From NCBI GenBank assembly GCA_000818945.1, contig KN805379.1, positions 1 through 64,000 of the forward strand: a stretch of DNA of 64,000 bases, in the 5' to 3' direction. Every line of letters starts with the position of its first letter. The first letter of the stretch is position 1. The DNA comes from Schizochytrium sp. CCTCC M209059 (Eukaryota; Sar; Bigyra; Thraustochytrida; Thraustochytriidae). A model generated the notes under the pieces. The model was given only the letters and a program-made list of their open reading frames with translations. It did no database searches and was not told the DNA's origin. Below are positions 38,528 through 48,358 of the stretch, piece by piece. Made by a program: the position numbers and the translations under genes.

Positions 38528-41500
38528 ATGAACGCGGAACTGCAACAAAAGCTGGCACAAAGGAGGCGCTGGGAGGACGACGCCAATGGCAACGGCGCGA
38601 TGGCCCACGCGGAGAGCGCTGGCGGATCGCAAACAGACGCTGCGAAGTCCACTAAGCCGCCCGTGGCCCCGCGACCTCAATCGCGATCGCAAGTACCCAA
38701 GACGCCGCAGCGAACGCCACCCACGCGGTCAGCGTCTTCCGTGCCCGCAGCATCGACGCGGTCTTTGACGTCAGACAAATCGTCAAGCTCGTCGTCCGCC
38801 ACCACGAGTAGTAGTGGCAGTCGGCCCGCCCCTCCTGTACCGTCGTCAAGAGGGTCGCTGCAAAGATCGCCATCGTCGAAGCGCCATGCTGCGAGCAGAC
38901 CACCGCCTCCTGTGCCGTCGCCTCATCTCCAGACGCTTGGCAGCACGAGAGAACTGAGTGGCGCAAAATTTCTGGCAATACCCGGACGCAAACCCGAAAA
39001 GGGGCCCGATCGACCGCCGCCGCCCCGCCGCCGCCCCAGGGATCCCTCTCTGCGTGCCGGGACCGTCGAACGAGAAGACTCGGACACGTTCACGCCCGAT
39101 TCGTTGCCCAGTGACGGCATTTCTAGGCCGAAGCGTCCTCCTGTTCCGCCGAAAACAAGAAATGGCGGCCATATCTCACACGCGTCGCCGGCGCTCACCA
39201 AGTTGTCGTCTCCAAGTCACGTTGGTCACACGCAGTCATTCGCGCATCGTGAACATCCTCGTGAGAAGCCAAGATCTCGACCAAACTCGGCAAACTACCA
39301 ACGTCCGCCGACAAGTCATCCTGCGCCTCCGCCCGTCCCCAATCGGGGTGTCGCTTCGTCGGATACGAAATCGGAAAATGGCGATGTAAGACGATCGCTC
39401 AGCAACCGATCCAGTCGGCCGCCAGCACCGACGATTTCCGCGTCAGCGGGATCTCGACGCTCCCTCGAGCGTACGTCTTCCCAAGAACGTCAGAGGCGAA
39501 ACCGATCGCGGTCCCCGAACCGCATTCCCTCCCCTGAACGCACGCGGTCAGCAGCAGAGGCTTCCAAGGCGACTCGTCAAAACGCAAATCACGATGGGAA
39601 CTCGAGCCAGATCTCACAGGAAGAGAGACATCAGCTCGCAGAACAAGGCAAGTCCATCTTCCAACGCACCATGTCGACAGACCATTCGGCCCCGGGTCAT
39701 TCCAGTCGGGACCCCATCGAAGAGGATGACGCACAAACGTCTGCGAGCTCTGAAGGAGAGGATCCTGCGGCTGCGGAAGACGATGAGGAGCGCGCGCGGC
39801 AAGAAAAACTCCATGAGCTGCGCAAGTCGTACAAGTACGCGCGCGTGTTGGACCCCTTTGACCCGTGGGAGCAGGGTTATGCGAGTGAGAGCGACGAGCA
39901 GAGCATTTATCTCAAGGTCGAGTACGATGACGTGATTGAAATCTCTCAGCGCGGGGACAATGGATGGTGGGAGGGCAGTATCTTCGATCAAAGTCGTGGA
40001 CGTTCCGTCGGAGAGCCGGGCAAGTTTCCTGCCGACTTTGTTCAGCCTGTTCCCGATCCGTACTGGATGGAGGGCGACGACGAACTCGAAGCTGCAGAGA
40101 GCTCCGGGCTTGGCGCCGGGTCTGAGGAGAACCAAAGCGCAGCCGAGGCGGCCTCGGAAGCGGCCAAGGTCATGCATAAGCGGTGGCGCAACGCTAATCG
40201 ACTCTTTCTTGCGCTTCTGGAGCTGGTCACGAACGAGTTCAAGTATGTTCTCTCGCTGCAGATATGCTACGAGGTTTACATTGAGGGCATTCTCGATGCC
40301 TTTGGAGAAGAGTACGTAGGTTCACTTTTTCCGAGCTGGCAACGCATCTGGCAGTGCCACGAAGATATTTTGCATGGCCTGGCCGACGCCTCGCGTGCAA
40401 CGTGGAAGAGACTGCTTCGCTTCCCGGACAAAAACTCGCCTCGAAGTGCTTCAGGGAGCAGCAAACGCGAGAACAATCGCCGGCAATCTGTCGGTGCGCC
40501 CATGGGCAACCTGAAGAATAACACCTCGGAAATGCATACTCTGGCGGAGGAACTCGATGCAATTCAAGCCTGGCACGATGAAAATGTGCTCGAGGACGAA
40601 GGCTCACTCTCAGAGGACGATTTGCAACATTTCTTGAAACTCTTGGGCGACTGGTCTGTGCAAGTTTGTCACGCGCTGGAGACAATGGCGGGCAAGCTTA
40701 AAATTTCCTCGGTTTATATTCGCAACTACAACGACGCCTTACGTTTATACGACATTTGGACGAGACAAGTCAAAGGCTTTCCCGAAAAGATTTATGAGCT
40801 CGAGCAGAACCCCAAGGCGAACAAGTTGAATCTCTCTTCGTATCTGATCAAACCTGTGCAACATGTGTGTAGGTACCCACTTCTTGTTCGCGAGGTGCAT
40901 AAATATGCCGCGGACGATGCTAGCAAGGATGCTATTCTGCAATGTCAGGAGCGTCTCATCGAGGTGACCACAGAAGTTAACTCACTGCAAGACGATGCAA
41001 ATCCTTCCGACCAGTCACTCACCTTGCACGATCTGCGCCTTGGTTTGCGCTACCCTAACGAGAAAGTCAATGCCACTGTGGATAATATTCTTCGCAAGGA
41101 TACCACGCAGCTCATGAAGTTTGGCGTCGTGCACATTGTCCAGGTAGGCAAAGGACTTATTCTCAAGACTCTCAAGACCGGTGACTCGGGGACGCCGTAC
41201 GAGTGCTTTCTGATGAACTCGGTGCTGCTTCTCACGGAGAGGCATCAGAACATTCTCTCCAAGAACCGCTTCAAGCTTCGCTGCTACGTTGATGTCAAAT
41301 GTGTGGGCGTTTCGGGTGTGATTGAGTCTCACGACAGCCGCATGTTTGGCTTCAGCACCCAGACGGATGACGATCCGAACCCGTTTTCAGGGAGTCTCAT
41401 GTCCAAGCCCTCCAAATGGGTCTTTCGTGTTGGCAGCATTGCCGAGCGTGACGCGTGGCTGCGCAACCTCGAACAAGCAATGTACATTTCGCGCGGCGTC

Positions 41501-41902
41501 TCGAGCTCTGCCTCGAGTCCAAAGGGCCAAGGCATGTACGGGACTGCCACAGCCGCACTCAATGCTGCTCAATCCTCGCGCGCGCCTTCGGTGCGCAGCA
41601 TTGCCACGGCACCTGCGAGCATGGTCGCCGGCATCTTCGGCCAACGTAGCCAGCATCAGGAGCCACAACAGCAGCAACAGCAGCATCAGCAGCATCAGCA
41701 GCATCAGCGGCATCAGCAGCAACAGGACAATGGCCCAGACAACGCTCAGTACAACTCAATGAAGGACCGCCAAAATACGCTCCAAAACGCGCATTACAGC
41801 TACCTGATGCAGCTGCAGAACGAGGACCCGATCCTTAACGAGCTCAAGGCCAAGCTCAAGCAGAAACAGTCCAAGCAGTCCATGATCGATGAACTCATGT
41901 GA
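38528..41902 (+). CDS. Rho-family guanine nucleotide exchange factor, SH3-DH-PH
   Basis: A 1124-residue cytosolic signalling protein starting at ATG. Residues 1-420 are disordered and rich in Ser, Arg and Pro with several Pro-x-x-Pro motifs, possible SH3 ligands. An SH3 domain spans about 435-512 (Ala-Arg-Val-Leu-Asp-Pro, Gly-Trp-Trp-Glu-Gly, Phe-Pro-Ala-Asp-Phe-Val) with a short insertion. A DH domain covers about 555-830 with Leu-x-Glu-Leu-Val-Thr-Asn-Glu-x-x-Tyr and Tyr-Leu-Ile-Lys-Pro-Val-Gln-His-Val-Cys-Arg-Tyr-Pro-Leu-Leu. It is interrupted by a Ser/Asn-rich insertion near 630-680. A PH domain spans about 857-985. A Gln/His-rich run (about 1040-1070) precedes a helical C terminus. DH-PH modules activate Rho, Rac or Cdc42; the exact target is unknown. 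Confidence 0.92.
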   Translation: MNAELQQKLAQRRRWEDDANGNGAMAHAESAGGSQTDAAKSTKPPVAPRPQSRSQVPKTPQRTPPTRSASSVPAASTRSLTSDKSSSSSSATTSSSGSRPAPPVPSSRGSLQRSPSSKRHAASRPPPPVPSPHLQTLGSTRELSGAKFLAIPGRKPEKGPDRPPPPRRRPRDPSLRAGTVEREDSDTFTPDSLPSDGISRPKRPPVPPKTRNGGHISHASPALTKLSSPSHVGHTQSFAHREHPREKPRSRPNSANYQRPPTSHPAPPPVPNRGVASSDTKSENGDVRRSLSNRSSRPPAPTISASAGSRRSLERTSSQERQRRNRSRSPNRIPSPERTRSAAEASKATRQNANHDGNSSQISQEERHQLAEQGKSIFQRTMSTDHSAPGHSSRDPIEEDDAQTSASSEGEDPAAAEDDEERARQEKLHELRKSYKYARVLDPFDPWEQGYASESDEQSIYLKVEYDDVIEISQRGDNGWWEGSIFDQSRGRSVGEPGKFPADFVQPVPDPYWMEGDDELEAAESSGLGAGSEENQSAAEAASEAAKVMHKRWRNANRLFLALLELVTNEFKYVLSLQICYEVYIEGILDAFGEEYVGSLFPSWQRIWQCHEDILHGLADASRATWKRLLRFPDKNSPRSASGSSKRENNRRQSVGAPMGNLKNNTSEMHTLAEELDAIQAWHDENVLEDEGSLSEDDLQHFLKLLGDWSVQVCHALETMAGKLKISSVYIRNYNDALRLYDIWTRQVKGFPEKIYELEQNPKANKLNLSSYLIKPVQHVCRYPLLVREVHKYAADDASKDAILQCQERLIEVTTEVNSLQDDANPSDQSLTLHDLRLGLRYPNEKVNATVDNILRKDTTQLMKFGVVHIVQVGKGLILKTLKTGDSGTPYECFLMNSVLLLTERHQNILSKNRFKLRCYVDVKCVGVSGVIESHDSRMFGFSTQTDDDPNPFSGSLMSKPSKWVFRVGSIAERDAWLRNLEQAMYISRGVSSSASSPKGQGMYGTATAALNAAQSSRAPSVRSIATAPASMVAGIFGQRSQHQEPQQQQQQHQQHQQHQRHQQQQDNGPDNAQYNSMKDRQNTLQNAHYSYLMQLQNEDPILNELKAKLKQKQSKQSMIDELM
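41656..41727 (+). repeat. In-frame CAG/CAT array (Gln/His run)
   Basis: Alternating CAG, CAA and CAT codons encode a Gln/His-rich segment near the end of the RhoGEF, probably length-variable. Confidence 0.85.
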
Positions 41903-42581
41903 GAGCCCGTGGAAGGACGCCTTACCACCCACGTGGCCCTGGCGCCTTTCGTCCTTCTCGCTGGGCGTTCTCCCCCCCCCCCCCCCCCCCGGAAAGTGGA
42001 AAGCGAGCTCAAACGAAGAAGGACGAGGTCGGTCACCAATGTCCGTCTTGCCTCACGAGAGCCGCGGCCCGTGCCAAGGTTGACAGACAGCTAGTAAGGT
42101 GGCAACGTGGATGTGCCGCGAGCAGAGCGGGCCGGATCGCGCCAAACCAGGAGTCGGAGCCGAGCCCGCACAGCGCGCGCGGGCGGGCGGGAGAGCGCGT
42201 CGCAGAAGGCGTCAGAGCCAGAGATGGATGGGATGGGCCAACCCAGCCCGGCGTCTGAGGCGAAAGGGCCTCGACGATGGTCCGCCTGCGTGCGGGGCGC
42301 CGCTGGCTTTGGCTGCCCCGCTACGAGCCGACGACGGGCCTGCCTAGCTGCGCGAGGCAAGGCAAGCTGCGCGAGGCAAGGCAAGGCAAGGCAAGACCCA
42401 GCCTCAGCTCGGGGCCTCGAGCTCTGCAGCAGAAAGTCTGCGCGGAGCCGCAGTCGCGCAAGGTGCAAGCTCGGTGTGTTGTCGTGTCGTGGTGTCGAGT
42501 CGAGTTGGGGGCGGAGCAGTCTCGCGTGCGCATACAGCCCGAGGTTGAGCCTGGTCCTGTCAACGTAGGCGTTGGACGCTC
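41903..42581. other. Intergenic between RhoGEF and PH-LIM genes
   Basis: No supported gene. A poly-C run lies at about 41973-41990 and a GGCAA array at 42375-42395. The GC-rich leader precedes the ATG at 42582. Confidence 0.6.
42375..42395. repeat. (GGCAA) pentanucleotide array
   Basis: Four units plus related GAGGCAAGGCAAG sequence just upstream, about 190 bp before the PH-LIM gene ATG. Confidence 0.9.
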
Positions 42582-45437
42582 ATGACGATGGAGCCGCTCG
42601 CTCTAAAGAGCAACGAAGGTCGCTGGCAAGAAGGCTTTGCCAAGACCGAGGCAGAGAGCTTGTGCTGGTACGCCGGCAGCGACGAGACTTCACCCCAGGA
42701 AAAAGTCGCGCTCGGCCCGCGTGTCGTGGTGAAAAAGGTGCAATTTGGGCTGCGAAAGAACGTCTTTGAGCTGGATGCAGGTAATGGTTCACCCTTGCAA
42801 TTCTCTGCAAAAAGTGAGGAAGCTCGCTCGTCATGGATCAAAATGATTTGCGACGCTGCTGGCGTGGCCGCGCCATCCGATCATGACAAGGAGAATCGAG
42901 GTTCCTCTCGAGGCGCGGGTGGGGCGTCAGGCCCAGGTCGCGTGTCGGGCCTACAAAGCTTGCTGCAGGGCCTTCCCGGGGGTGCCTCTCTCGGTGGCGG
43001 CATGATGACGGAAGCACAGGCGCGAGAGCGACTTCAACAGAAACTTCAAGGCAAGGTGGAAATCCGGAATGTCAGCGAGGCATCCTGTCTTGTCTGCGAG
43101 AAACGGATGGATAGTAGCGATCAAATTGAGCTGCCCACTGGCGCCAGTGTCCATACGGACTGCATGTACTGCTCGAAATGTGCATGTACTCTCTCCGCAG
43201 ATAGCGCCATCGTTGATTCAAGTGCCGGTCTGCTCTTTTGCAAAGAGCACGACCCAGCCAAGCCAGCATCATCGCCCCCATCTAAGCAAGGGATGACGAA
43301 TGACGCTGTCATGTCCCGGCCTCGCGTCAACGCGCGTCGGCGTCGTCCAACAAAACCCCGAGCCAGCCGCTCTTCAGCCGCGGCAGCAGCAGCAACAACT
43401 GCTTCTGCAGTTCCTGGCGAGGAGGAAGACTGTACAACGCGTGAGGACGACTTTGCTGACGTCCAGCCGGCGCCAGGACCCATCGAAGAGCCCGCGTTGG
43501 AACCTTCTGTCACGCATTCAAACGCATTTAGCATTGAGCTCGTCAAGAACCCCAAAGCAACCTCCAAAACGCAAAAGAAAGAGCTGCAGCAGCTGCACAA
43601 GAGTATCGTAGTGGCGTGTTGTGAGCAAGCTGCAGATAAGCGACAATGGATCAAGGCGCTCGCGAACGCTCTCGAGCTTGTTCGTCTCAAAGATATTCTT
43701 CGGGAGGCCCAGCGCGTGGACATGTACGCCGCCATACAGGCCCAGATGGATATTGAGGCGTTTGAGCAGACACACAAGACAGAGCACGAGAGCATTGTCT
43801 TCCTTTGTCTGCAAAAGAAAGCAAGCAAGACTGGCAAGACGAGAGCCAAGAAACCTGATCCAGACGCTGCCAAGTGGATCCGCGCTACAGTCAAGCTTAG
43901 TGCCTCAGAGGGTCTCGTTGCTTATGCTAGTGCAGACACCTCTTCGAAGGTTCTCGCGCGTTTGAGTGACCTTGGCATGGGCATCTTTTGCGATGCCGCC
44001 ACGGGCAAGCCCATCGTGTTCGAACAGCGCGCGAAAGAGTCCGCTTCTTCTTCTTCTTCTTCTTCTTCACCTTCGTCTGCAGCAGTATCCAAAGACGAGT
44101 GTAGACCGGCAGCGGCATTGTCAGAATCCTCGTCTTCCTCTTCCAGCATTGCAGAAGAGGAAGACTTGCCGGTCCCTGCAGAAACATCATCTGTGGGCCA
44201 AAATCATACGGCGACTGTGGATGCATCACCCACGGCCTCGTATGAGAACAAGAACGAGAACGAGAACGAGAACGAGAACGAGAATGAAGGAGCACGAGAA
44301 GACTGGCAGCCGCCCGAGGATCATGAGAGCGATGATCTTCCGCCCCCGCTTGAGGTGAGCACGCTCCGAGCGGCCGTGCGCGAAGAAGATGCCGCTTCAC
44401 GGAACGGCGAGCAGCTTCGCAGCGCCTCATCAAAGAGCACCGCCCGCAAGCCCAAAACTCTCGGCGCCTCGTTCAAGCAGCGGGCCAAGCGAGCAATTAC
44501 AGCTTCATTTGGGCGTCGACGCTCGGCATCGGCCTCGTCGCCCGCGTCGTTGACCGCGTCCTCTCCGAGCGGGAAAAGTCGTCTTTTCAAGAGCAAGAGC
44601 AAATCCTCCTCGTCGCCATCATCACCGACGTCACCTTCCCCACCATCGCCGCTTTCACTTCGAGATGCAGAGCAGCAAGGGCAGCAGGGGCAGCAGCAGC
44701 AACAAAAATCACAAGAGTCTCCTGAGATCGTGCAAATGCATCCGCCGCCGACAAGGCCCAGTCAGATTCCTTGCGCTCCGACCATTCCCGAAATTAACGA
44801 AGAGGACGAAAATGATGACGGCGAGGAGGAAGAGGAGCAAAAAAGTGTTGACCAACACGGAGAACAAGGACAAACAGAAGAAACGTGTGCGTCTGGACGG
44901 GCCAGAAGTCAGAGCGGGCAGCGTGCCGCAGAAGAGCTCGATGATTCCTTTCCATCGCAGCAGCAGACGCAGCTGCACATGCAGGCTGAGCGGACGGACC
45001 CGTTCGTGACACAAGATACAAGTTTGAGGGAGTCCACACACGCGTCTGTCCAAAGCGAAACGCAGCCACCAACAACGAGAGACGACATGGCGTCGTGTCC
45101 CGTTTTGGATGGGGACTTTGGAGTGGGTACAGCTGGCGTGGTGTTACGGCCAAGCCCGCGGCAACCGTCAGCATCCGACTATGGAAGCTTCCTAGGTGCC
45201 CCGCCAAACTCGTTCGAGTGCGTGAATTATGCAGCCGAGCGGAATGTAATGGACGATTCGCACAGTCATGAGAATCCACCTGCGGCGTGGCCTGGAACGC
45301 CGACGCAGCATCAAGCCGAAAACAGCGGAAAGGAGCAAGACGCCGACAAAGACGACGCTGGCTCTGAAAGCGAGCGCACAGTTGGCTCCCGTTCGAGCGA
45401 ATACTGCGAGCAGGCAAGCAACTGTGCGATTCTCTGA
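42582..45437 (+). CDS. PH-LIM protein with C-terminal CaaX prenylation box
   Basis: A 951-residue protein starting at ATG-ACG-ATG. Residues about 3-100 form a PH domain that ends in a Ser-Ser-Trp-Ile helix. A single LIM zinc domain covers about 168-223: Cys-x2-Cys, His-x2-Cys, Cys-x2-Cys, then Cys-x2-His-Asp. A segment at about 305-375 looks like the end of a second PH domain (Ser-Ile-Val-Val-Ala-Cys-Cys-Glu ... Arg-Gln-Trp-Ile-Lys-Ala-Leu). A small beta-rich block follows at 425-490. The remainder is disordered, with Ser, Glu-Asn and Gln runs. The last residues are Asn-Cys-Ala-Ile-Leu, a CaaX box whose Leu predicts geranylgeranylation. I infer a membrane-tethered adaptor. It lies just downstream of a RhoGEF on the same strand. 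Confidence 0.85.
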   Translation: MTMEPLALKSNEGRWQEGFAKTEAESLCWYAGSDETSPQEKVALGPRVVVKKVQFGLRKNVFELDAGNGSPLQFSAKSEEARSSWIKMICDAAGVAAPSDHDKENRGSSRGAGGASGPGRVSGLQSLLQGLPGGASLGGGMMTEAQARERLQQKLQGKVEIRNVSEASCLVCEKRMDSSDQIELPTGASVHTDCMYCSKCACTLSADSAIVDSSAGLLFCKEHDPAKPASSPPSKQGMTNDAVMSRPRVNARRRRPTKPRASRSSAAAAAATTASAVPGEEEDCTTREDDFADVQPAPGPIEEPALEPSVTHSNAFSIELVKNPKATSKTQKKELQQLHKSIVVACCEQAADKRQWIKALANALELVRLKDILREAQRVDMYAAIQAQMDIEAFEQTHKTEHESIVFLCLQKKASKTGKTRAKKPDPDAAKWIRATVKLSASEGLVAYASADTSSKVLARLSDLGMGIFCDAATGKPIVFEQRAKESASSSSSSSSPSSAAVSKDECRPAAALSESSSSSSSIAEEEDLPVPAETSSVGQNHTATVDASPTASYENKNENENENENENEGAREDWQPPEDHESDDLPPPLEVSTLRAAVREEDAASRNGEQLRSASSKSTARKPKTLGASFKQRAKRAITASFGRRRSASASSPASLTASSPSGKSRLFKSKSKSSSSPSSPTSPSPPSPLSLRDAEQQGQQGQQQQQKSQESPEIVQMHPPPTRPSQIPCAPTIPEINEEDENDDGEEEEEQKSVDQHGEQGQTEETCASGRARSQSGQRAAEELDDSFPSQQQTQLHMQAERTDPFVTQDTSLRESTHASVQSETQPPTTRDDMASCPVLDGDFGVGTAGVVLRPSPRQPSASDYGSFLGAPPNSFECVNYAAERNVMDDSHSHENPPAAWPGTPTQHQAENSGKEQDADKDDAGSESERTVGSRSSEYCEQASNCAIL

Positions 45438-45548
45438 ATCTATCCCAACTTCAGTTTTTCTATTTTTCTATATCAATGTGCGTGCGAGAGGCCTTGGTGG
45501 ACACGTGTTGGTTTGGTTTCTTTGCTCTTGCCACCGCACAAGGACCTA

Positions 45549-46574
45549 CTAGAAGTTGGCGCGATTCTCCTCCAACTGCTTGGCGTGCTGTTCACGGAAG
45601 GATGTTGCGAGTCCAGGATACTCTGCAAACTTTGCCGTATTGTCGCCGCCGACCTTGCCCTGCCGAAAGTGAACGGCGTCGCCGGATTGGGTTTTCATCT
45701 TGCCAAATCGCGTAGCCTCGGCAACCCTATCTGCCAGGTCCTGTGAGCACTCCACGTTGAGATGCTTAGCAATTCTAAAGGCCACTTGGACAGGGTCGCG
45801 CACAATTTCATCATAGGTAAGTAAGAGCGCGCGCTCCGGGTCACGCTTGTGGAGAGCCTCGAACGAGGTGATGACATCGCTGAGGCGGCCATAGGGCTGC
45901 AGATAGAGATCCCAGGACGCACCGCTGAGAAAAATGGGAACGAATTCCTCCATCGTAGGCTTGGGCTTGTAGTTACGCTGACCCTCGTATAAATGACAGT
46001 AGGTCGACACGCAGGCATCCAGAGGGTCTCGGGACACAGTAATGAGCTTCGCTTTGGACTCGGCAAGATGAGGAAAGTATCTGAACACATCATCAGCATT
46101 GAAGTGGGACTTGAGCACCCGGCGGCCTGGAATCTTGTCAAAGTCTTCCGGCGTGAGAAACGGTTCACTTTCGCCCGGCTTCGCGTCGGGTCCTCGGTTT
46201 GCGATGCGATCGGCACGCTCCTTTTCAATGTCTTCGGCAGGAAACACGTTGACTTCAGGCCAAACCTTGCCAAAGCCAGTCTCGCTGTTATAGATATTTT
46301 TCACGCCTGGATTAAGCACCGAGGTGTCGCAATTGTTGAGCAAGAGCAGAATCATCTGCTCCGCCACGGTGGTGCCGCATTTTGGAAAGGTCGCCAACAC
46401 GACGTCATCGTCCCTGAAGCGCACTTGCGCCGCCAGGAAAGCCGCTCTCTCCTCGTTCCACATTTTCTTGCGCCTTGGCGCCGGCTCAAAGCTGCCCTCC
46501 ACCTTGCCAGAGGTCCTCTCCACGACGTTCACGGTGCCATCGTCCTCTTGACGCGCCTCGAGCCGCGTCGCCAT
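45549..46574 (-). CDS. PAPS-dependent sulfotransferase (cytosolic SULT type)
   Basis: Transfers sulfate from 3'-phosphoadenosine-5'-phosphosulfate to a hydroxyl or amine of an unknown acceptor. The 341-residue protein begins at ATG with no signal peptide or anchor. The 5'-phosphosulfate loop is Thr-Phe-Pro-Lys-Cys-Gly-Thr-Thr (near 62-69). The catalytic His is in Leu-Lys-Ser-His-Phe, where SULT1 relatives have Lys-Thr-His. The 3'-phosphate site is Val-Ser-Arg-Asp-Pro-Leu-Asp-Ala-Cys-Val-Ser, and the C-terminal Arg-Gln-Gly-Lys-Val-Gly-Gly-Asp corresponds to Arg-Lys-Gly-x2-Gly-Asp. The length is about 45 residues above animal SULT1, mainly in an insertion after the first loop. It converges on the PH-LIM gene with 111 bp between them. 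Confidence 0.92.
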   Translation of the reverse strand: MATRLEARQEDDGTVNVVERTSGKVEGSFEPAPRRKKMWNEERAAFLAAQVRFRDDDVVLATFPKCGTTVAEQMILLLLNNCDTSVLNPGVKNIYNSETGFGKVWPEVNVFPAEDIEKERADRIANRGPDAKPGESEPFLTPEDFDKIPGRRVLKSHFNADDVFRYFPHLAESKAKLITVSRDPLDACVSTYCHLYEGQRNYKPKPTMEEFVPIFLSGASWDLYLQPYGRLSDVITSFEALHKRDPERALLLTYDEIVRDPVQVAFRIAKHLNVECSQDLADRVAEATRFGKMKTQSGDAVHFRQGKVGGDNTAKFAEYPGLATSFREQHAKQLEENRANF

Positions 46575-46604
46575 CTTCTCTCACTCACAGACAGGCAGGC
46601 AGGC

Positions 46605-46637
46605 AAGCCAAGCCAAGCCAAGCCAAGCCAAGCCAAG
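46605..46637. repeat. (AAGCC) pentanucleotide array
   Basis: About six and a half units, 30-60 bp upstream of the sulfotransferase ATG on its minus strand, preceded by GGCAGGCAGGCA. Confidence 0.95.
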
Positions 46638-48157
46638 TAGTTCGGCAATCCTGCTTTGCTTTGCAGTCCTGCTCGCACGCGGGTTGAGCTATTGCTCTCG
46701 ATCTGCACAGCGCACGAGCTCGACGTCACTCGCTGCAGCTGCGCAGAGAGCAAGCCCAACCGCGATGACAGGGCACGGCGAGGCGCTGCAAAGGCCGTCC
46801 GAGGTCTCTGCGAAGTTCTTTGTGCCTGCTGCTCAAGGCCGCTCCGCTCCGACTGAACCGCCCGCTTTCGGTGCCTTCCTTCGCCCAACGCCGTGCCGAA
46901 CCGATGACGGCCAGGACCCGCCGCCGCTCGCATCTGTGCTGCGTGCCACGCCGCGGCCTCTGCCGCTGCAGCGAATGCAACTGCGCCGCCGCGCGAGACT
47001 CGGAGGCCCAGGGCGAGCAAGGTCATTCACAAAATGCGTCATCCGTCAGCAGCAGCAATCGACCTGCGATCTGCAGCGGAGCGACCTTTAAGATTCCTCG
47101 GCGTCGCTCGGGGCGGCGCGCAGGAAGATTTTCGTGGCGACTGCTTTGGAAAGTCGCTTGGCGTGAGACGCTTGGAGCAGAATGGTGCAGGAGCTCAGCG
47201 GGAGAGCAGCAGCAGAGATGCGACCGCCAGCGCATGCCAATGTCATGAAAGACTGAAGTAGAGGTGTCAGCAGGCGCAAGGAGTCAGGTCAAGCTAGGAC
47301 ATTCCAGCGGCCACATTACGGGATAATTCCAACGCGAAGCAGCTGGTTGCACTAGACTACTCTTGCCTCGATGCGCCCGTTTATCTCTCGTTTTGCCGCT
47401 CTTGTTCTGGTCGCGAGCGAGGGGAAAAGGCCATACGGCAAAGGCTATCTCGCCTTCTCTTCACGTCACTGAAGTTATAAAGAACCGCGAAATTGCAAAC
47501 ATTGGGCCTAGATAGCCGGAGGCTATGTATGCTCAAGAGCGAGATTGCTACAGCTAGGCCTAGTACAATGCATTGCACTCTGTACGCTGTTCTTTCGTAA
47601 AGCGGTTCAAGCTCAGGAACGAATTTCTGCGCAAAAGGCAGTGCGAGGTCTATCTTGTCCACCGGCCGATCGCATCTCAAATTGCTGCCAGCGTTTGCTT
47701 CTCTGCATGCAGATGATATGTCTTGTCCCCCTTTTCCCTTCCCAATCACTCTCGATTTGGTGGAGAAGAGGACTAGCAAAGCGTTCCCTCAACAAGCTCC
47801 TTTCTTCTCACCAATTACCACGAGACGCGTTGCTCCTCGGTGTCCTTGAACCGACGATTATTCGTGAAGTCTATGCTTGTACGGCACCAATTCTGCTCGC
47901 CAAGAAGAAGAAGAGCACGCAACGATAACCCGAGCATGAACACTTTCTTTCCCTCCCAGCCAGGCTGATGATGACATTGGAATTCCGCGGGCCCACCTTG
48001 ATGCGCCGTCGTGCCGAGTCTCCCGCCGGGAGGAATTGCCGAGCGGGCGGCAAGCAACCGCGAGCGAGGAAGGTAGAAAGGTACCCTCTGTCAGCGCGGC
48101 CTCGGCCCTGCGCTCGGGGCCTCGCCTGTGCTCGCCGAGGCGGGGTCGCGGTCGCCG

Positions 48158-48186
48158 GCAGAGCAGAGCAGAGCAGAGCAGAGCAG
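48158..48186. repeat. (GCAGA) pentanucleotide array
   Basis: About five units, 175 bp upstream of the MFS transporter ATG; same unit as at 15281 upstream of the CNNM gene. Confidence 0.9.
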
Positions 48187-48358
48187 GCCGTCGCAGCACA
48201 GCGGAAACCAGTCCCAGAGAGCCCGTCCTTCGGCAGCCCGGGCACAGAGCGCGAGACGCGCGGGCGGAGCGAGGGCGGCAGACGCGGCGCTGGCCGGCGC
48301 AGGCGAGGGAGCGAGCGAAGGAGGGGAAGGAAGGGAGGAAGGAGAGAAGCTGGCGACG

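Larger units (their letters stand above)
46575..48358. other. Divergent intergenic between sulfotransferase and MFS genes
   Basis: No confident gene in about 1.8 kb. An AAGCC array borders the sulfotransferase start and a GCAGA array the MFS leader. A plus-strand ATG at 46765 opens 108 codons (Pro/Arg/Gln-rich, ending 47091) with no similarity I can name; it could be a small protein but may be chance in GC-rich DNA. The stretch 47280-47980 is AT-richer and holds only short frames. Confidence 0.5.

Noticed and set aside
46765..47091. ATG-started 108-codon frame upstream of the MFS gene
   Set aside because: Pro/Arg-rich, no known similarity, lies in GC-rich leader DNA; kept only as a note in the intergenic entry.
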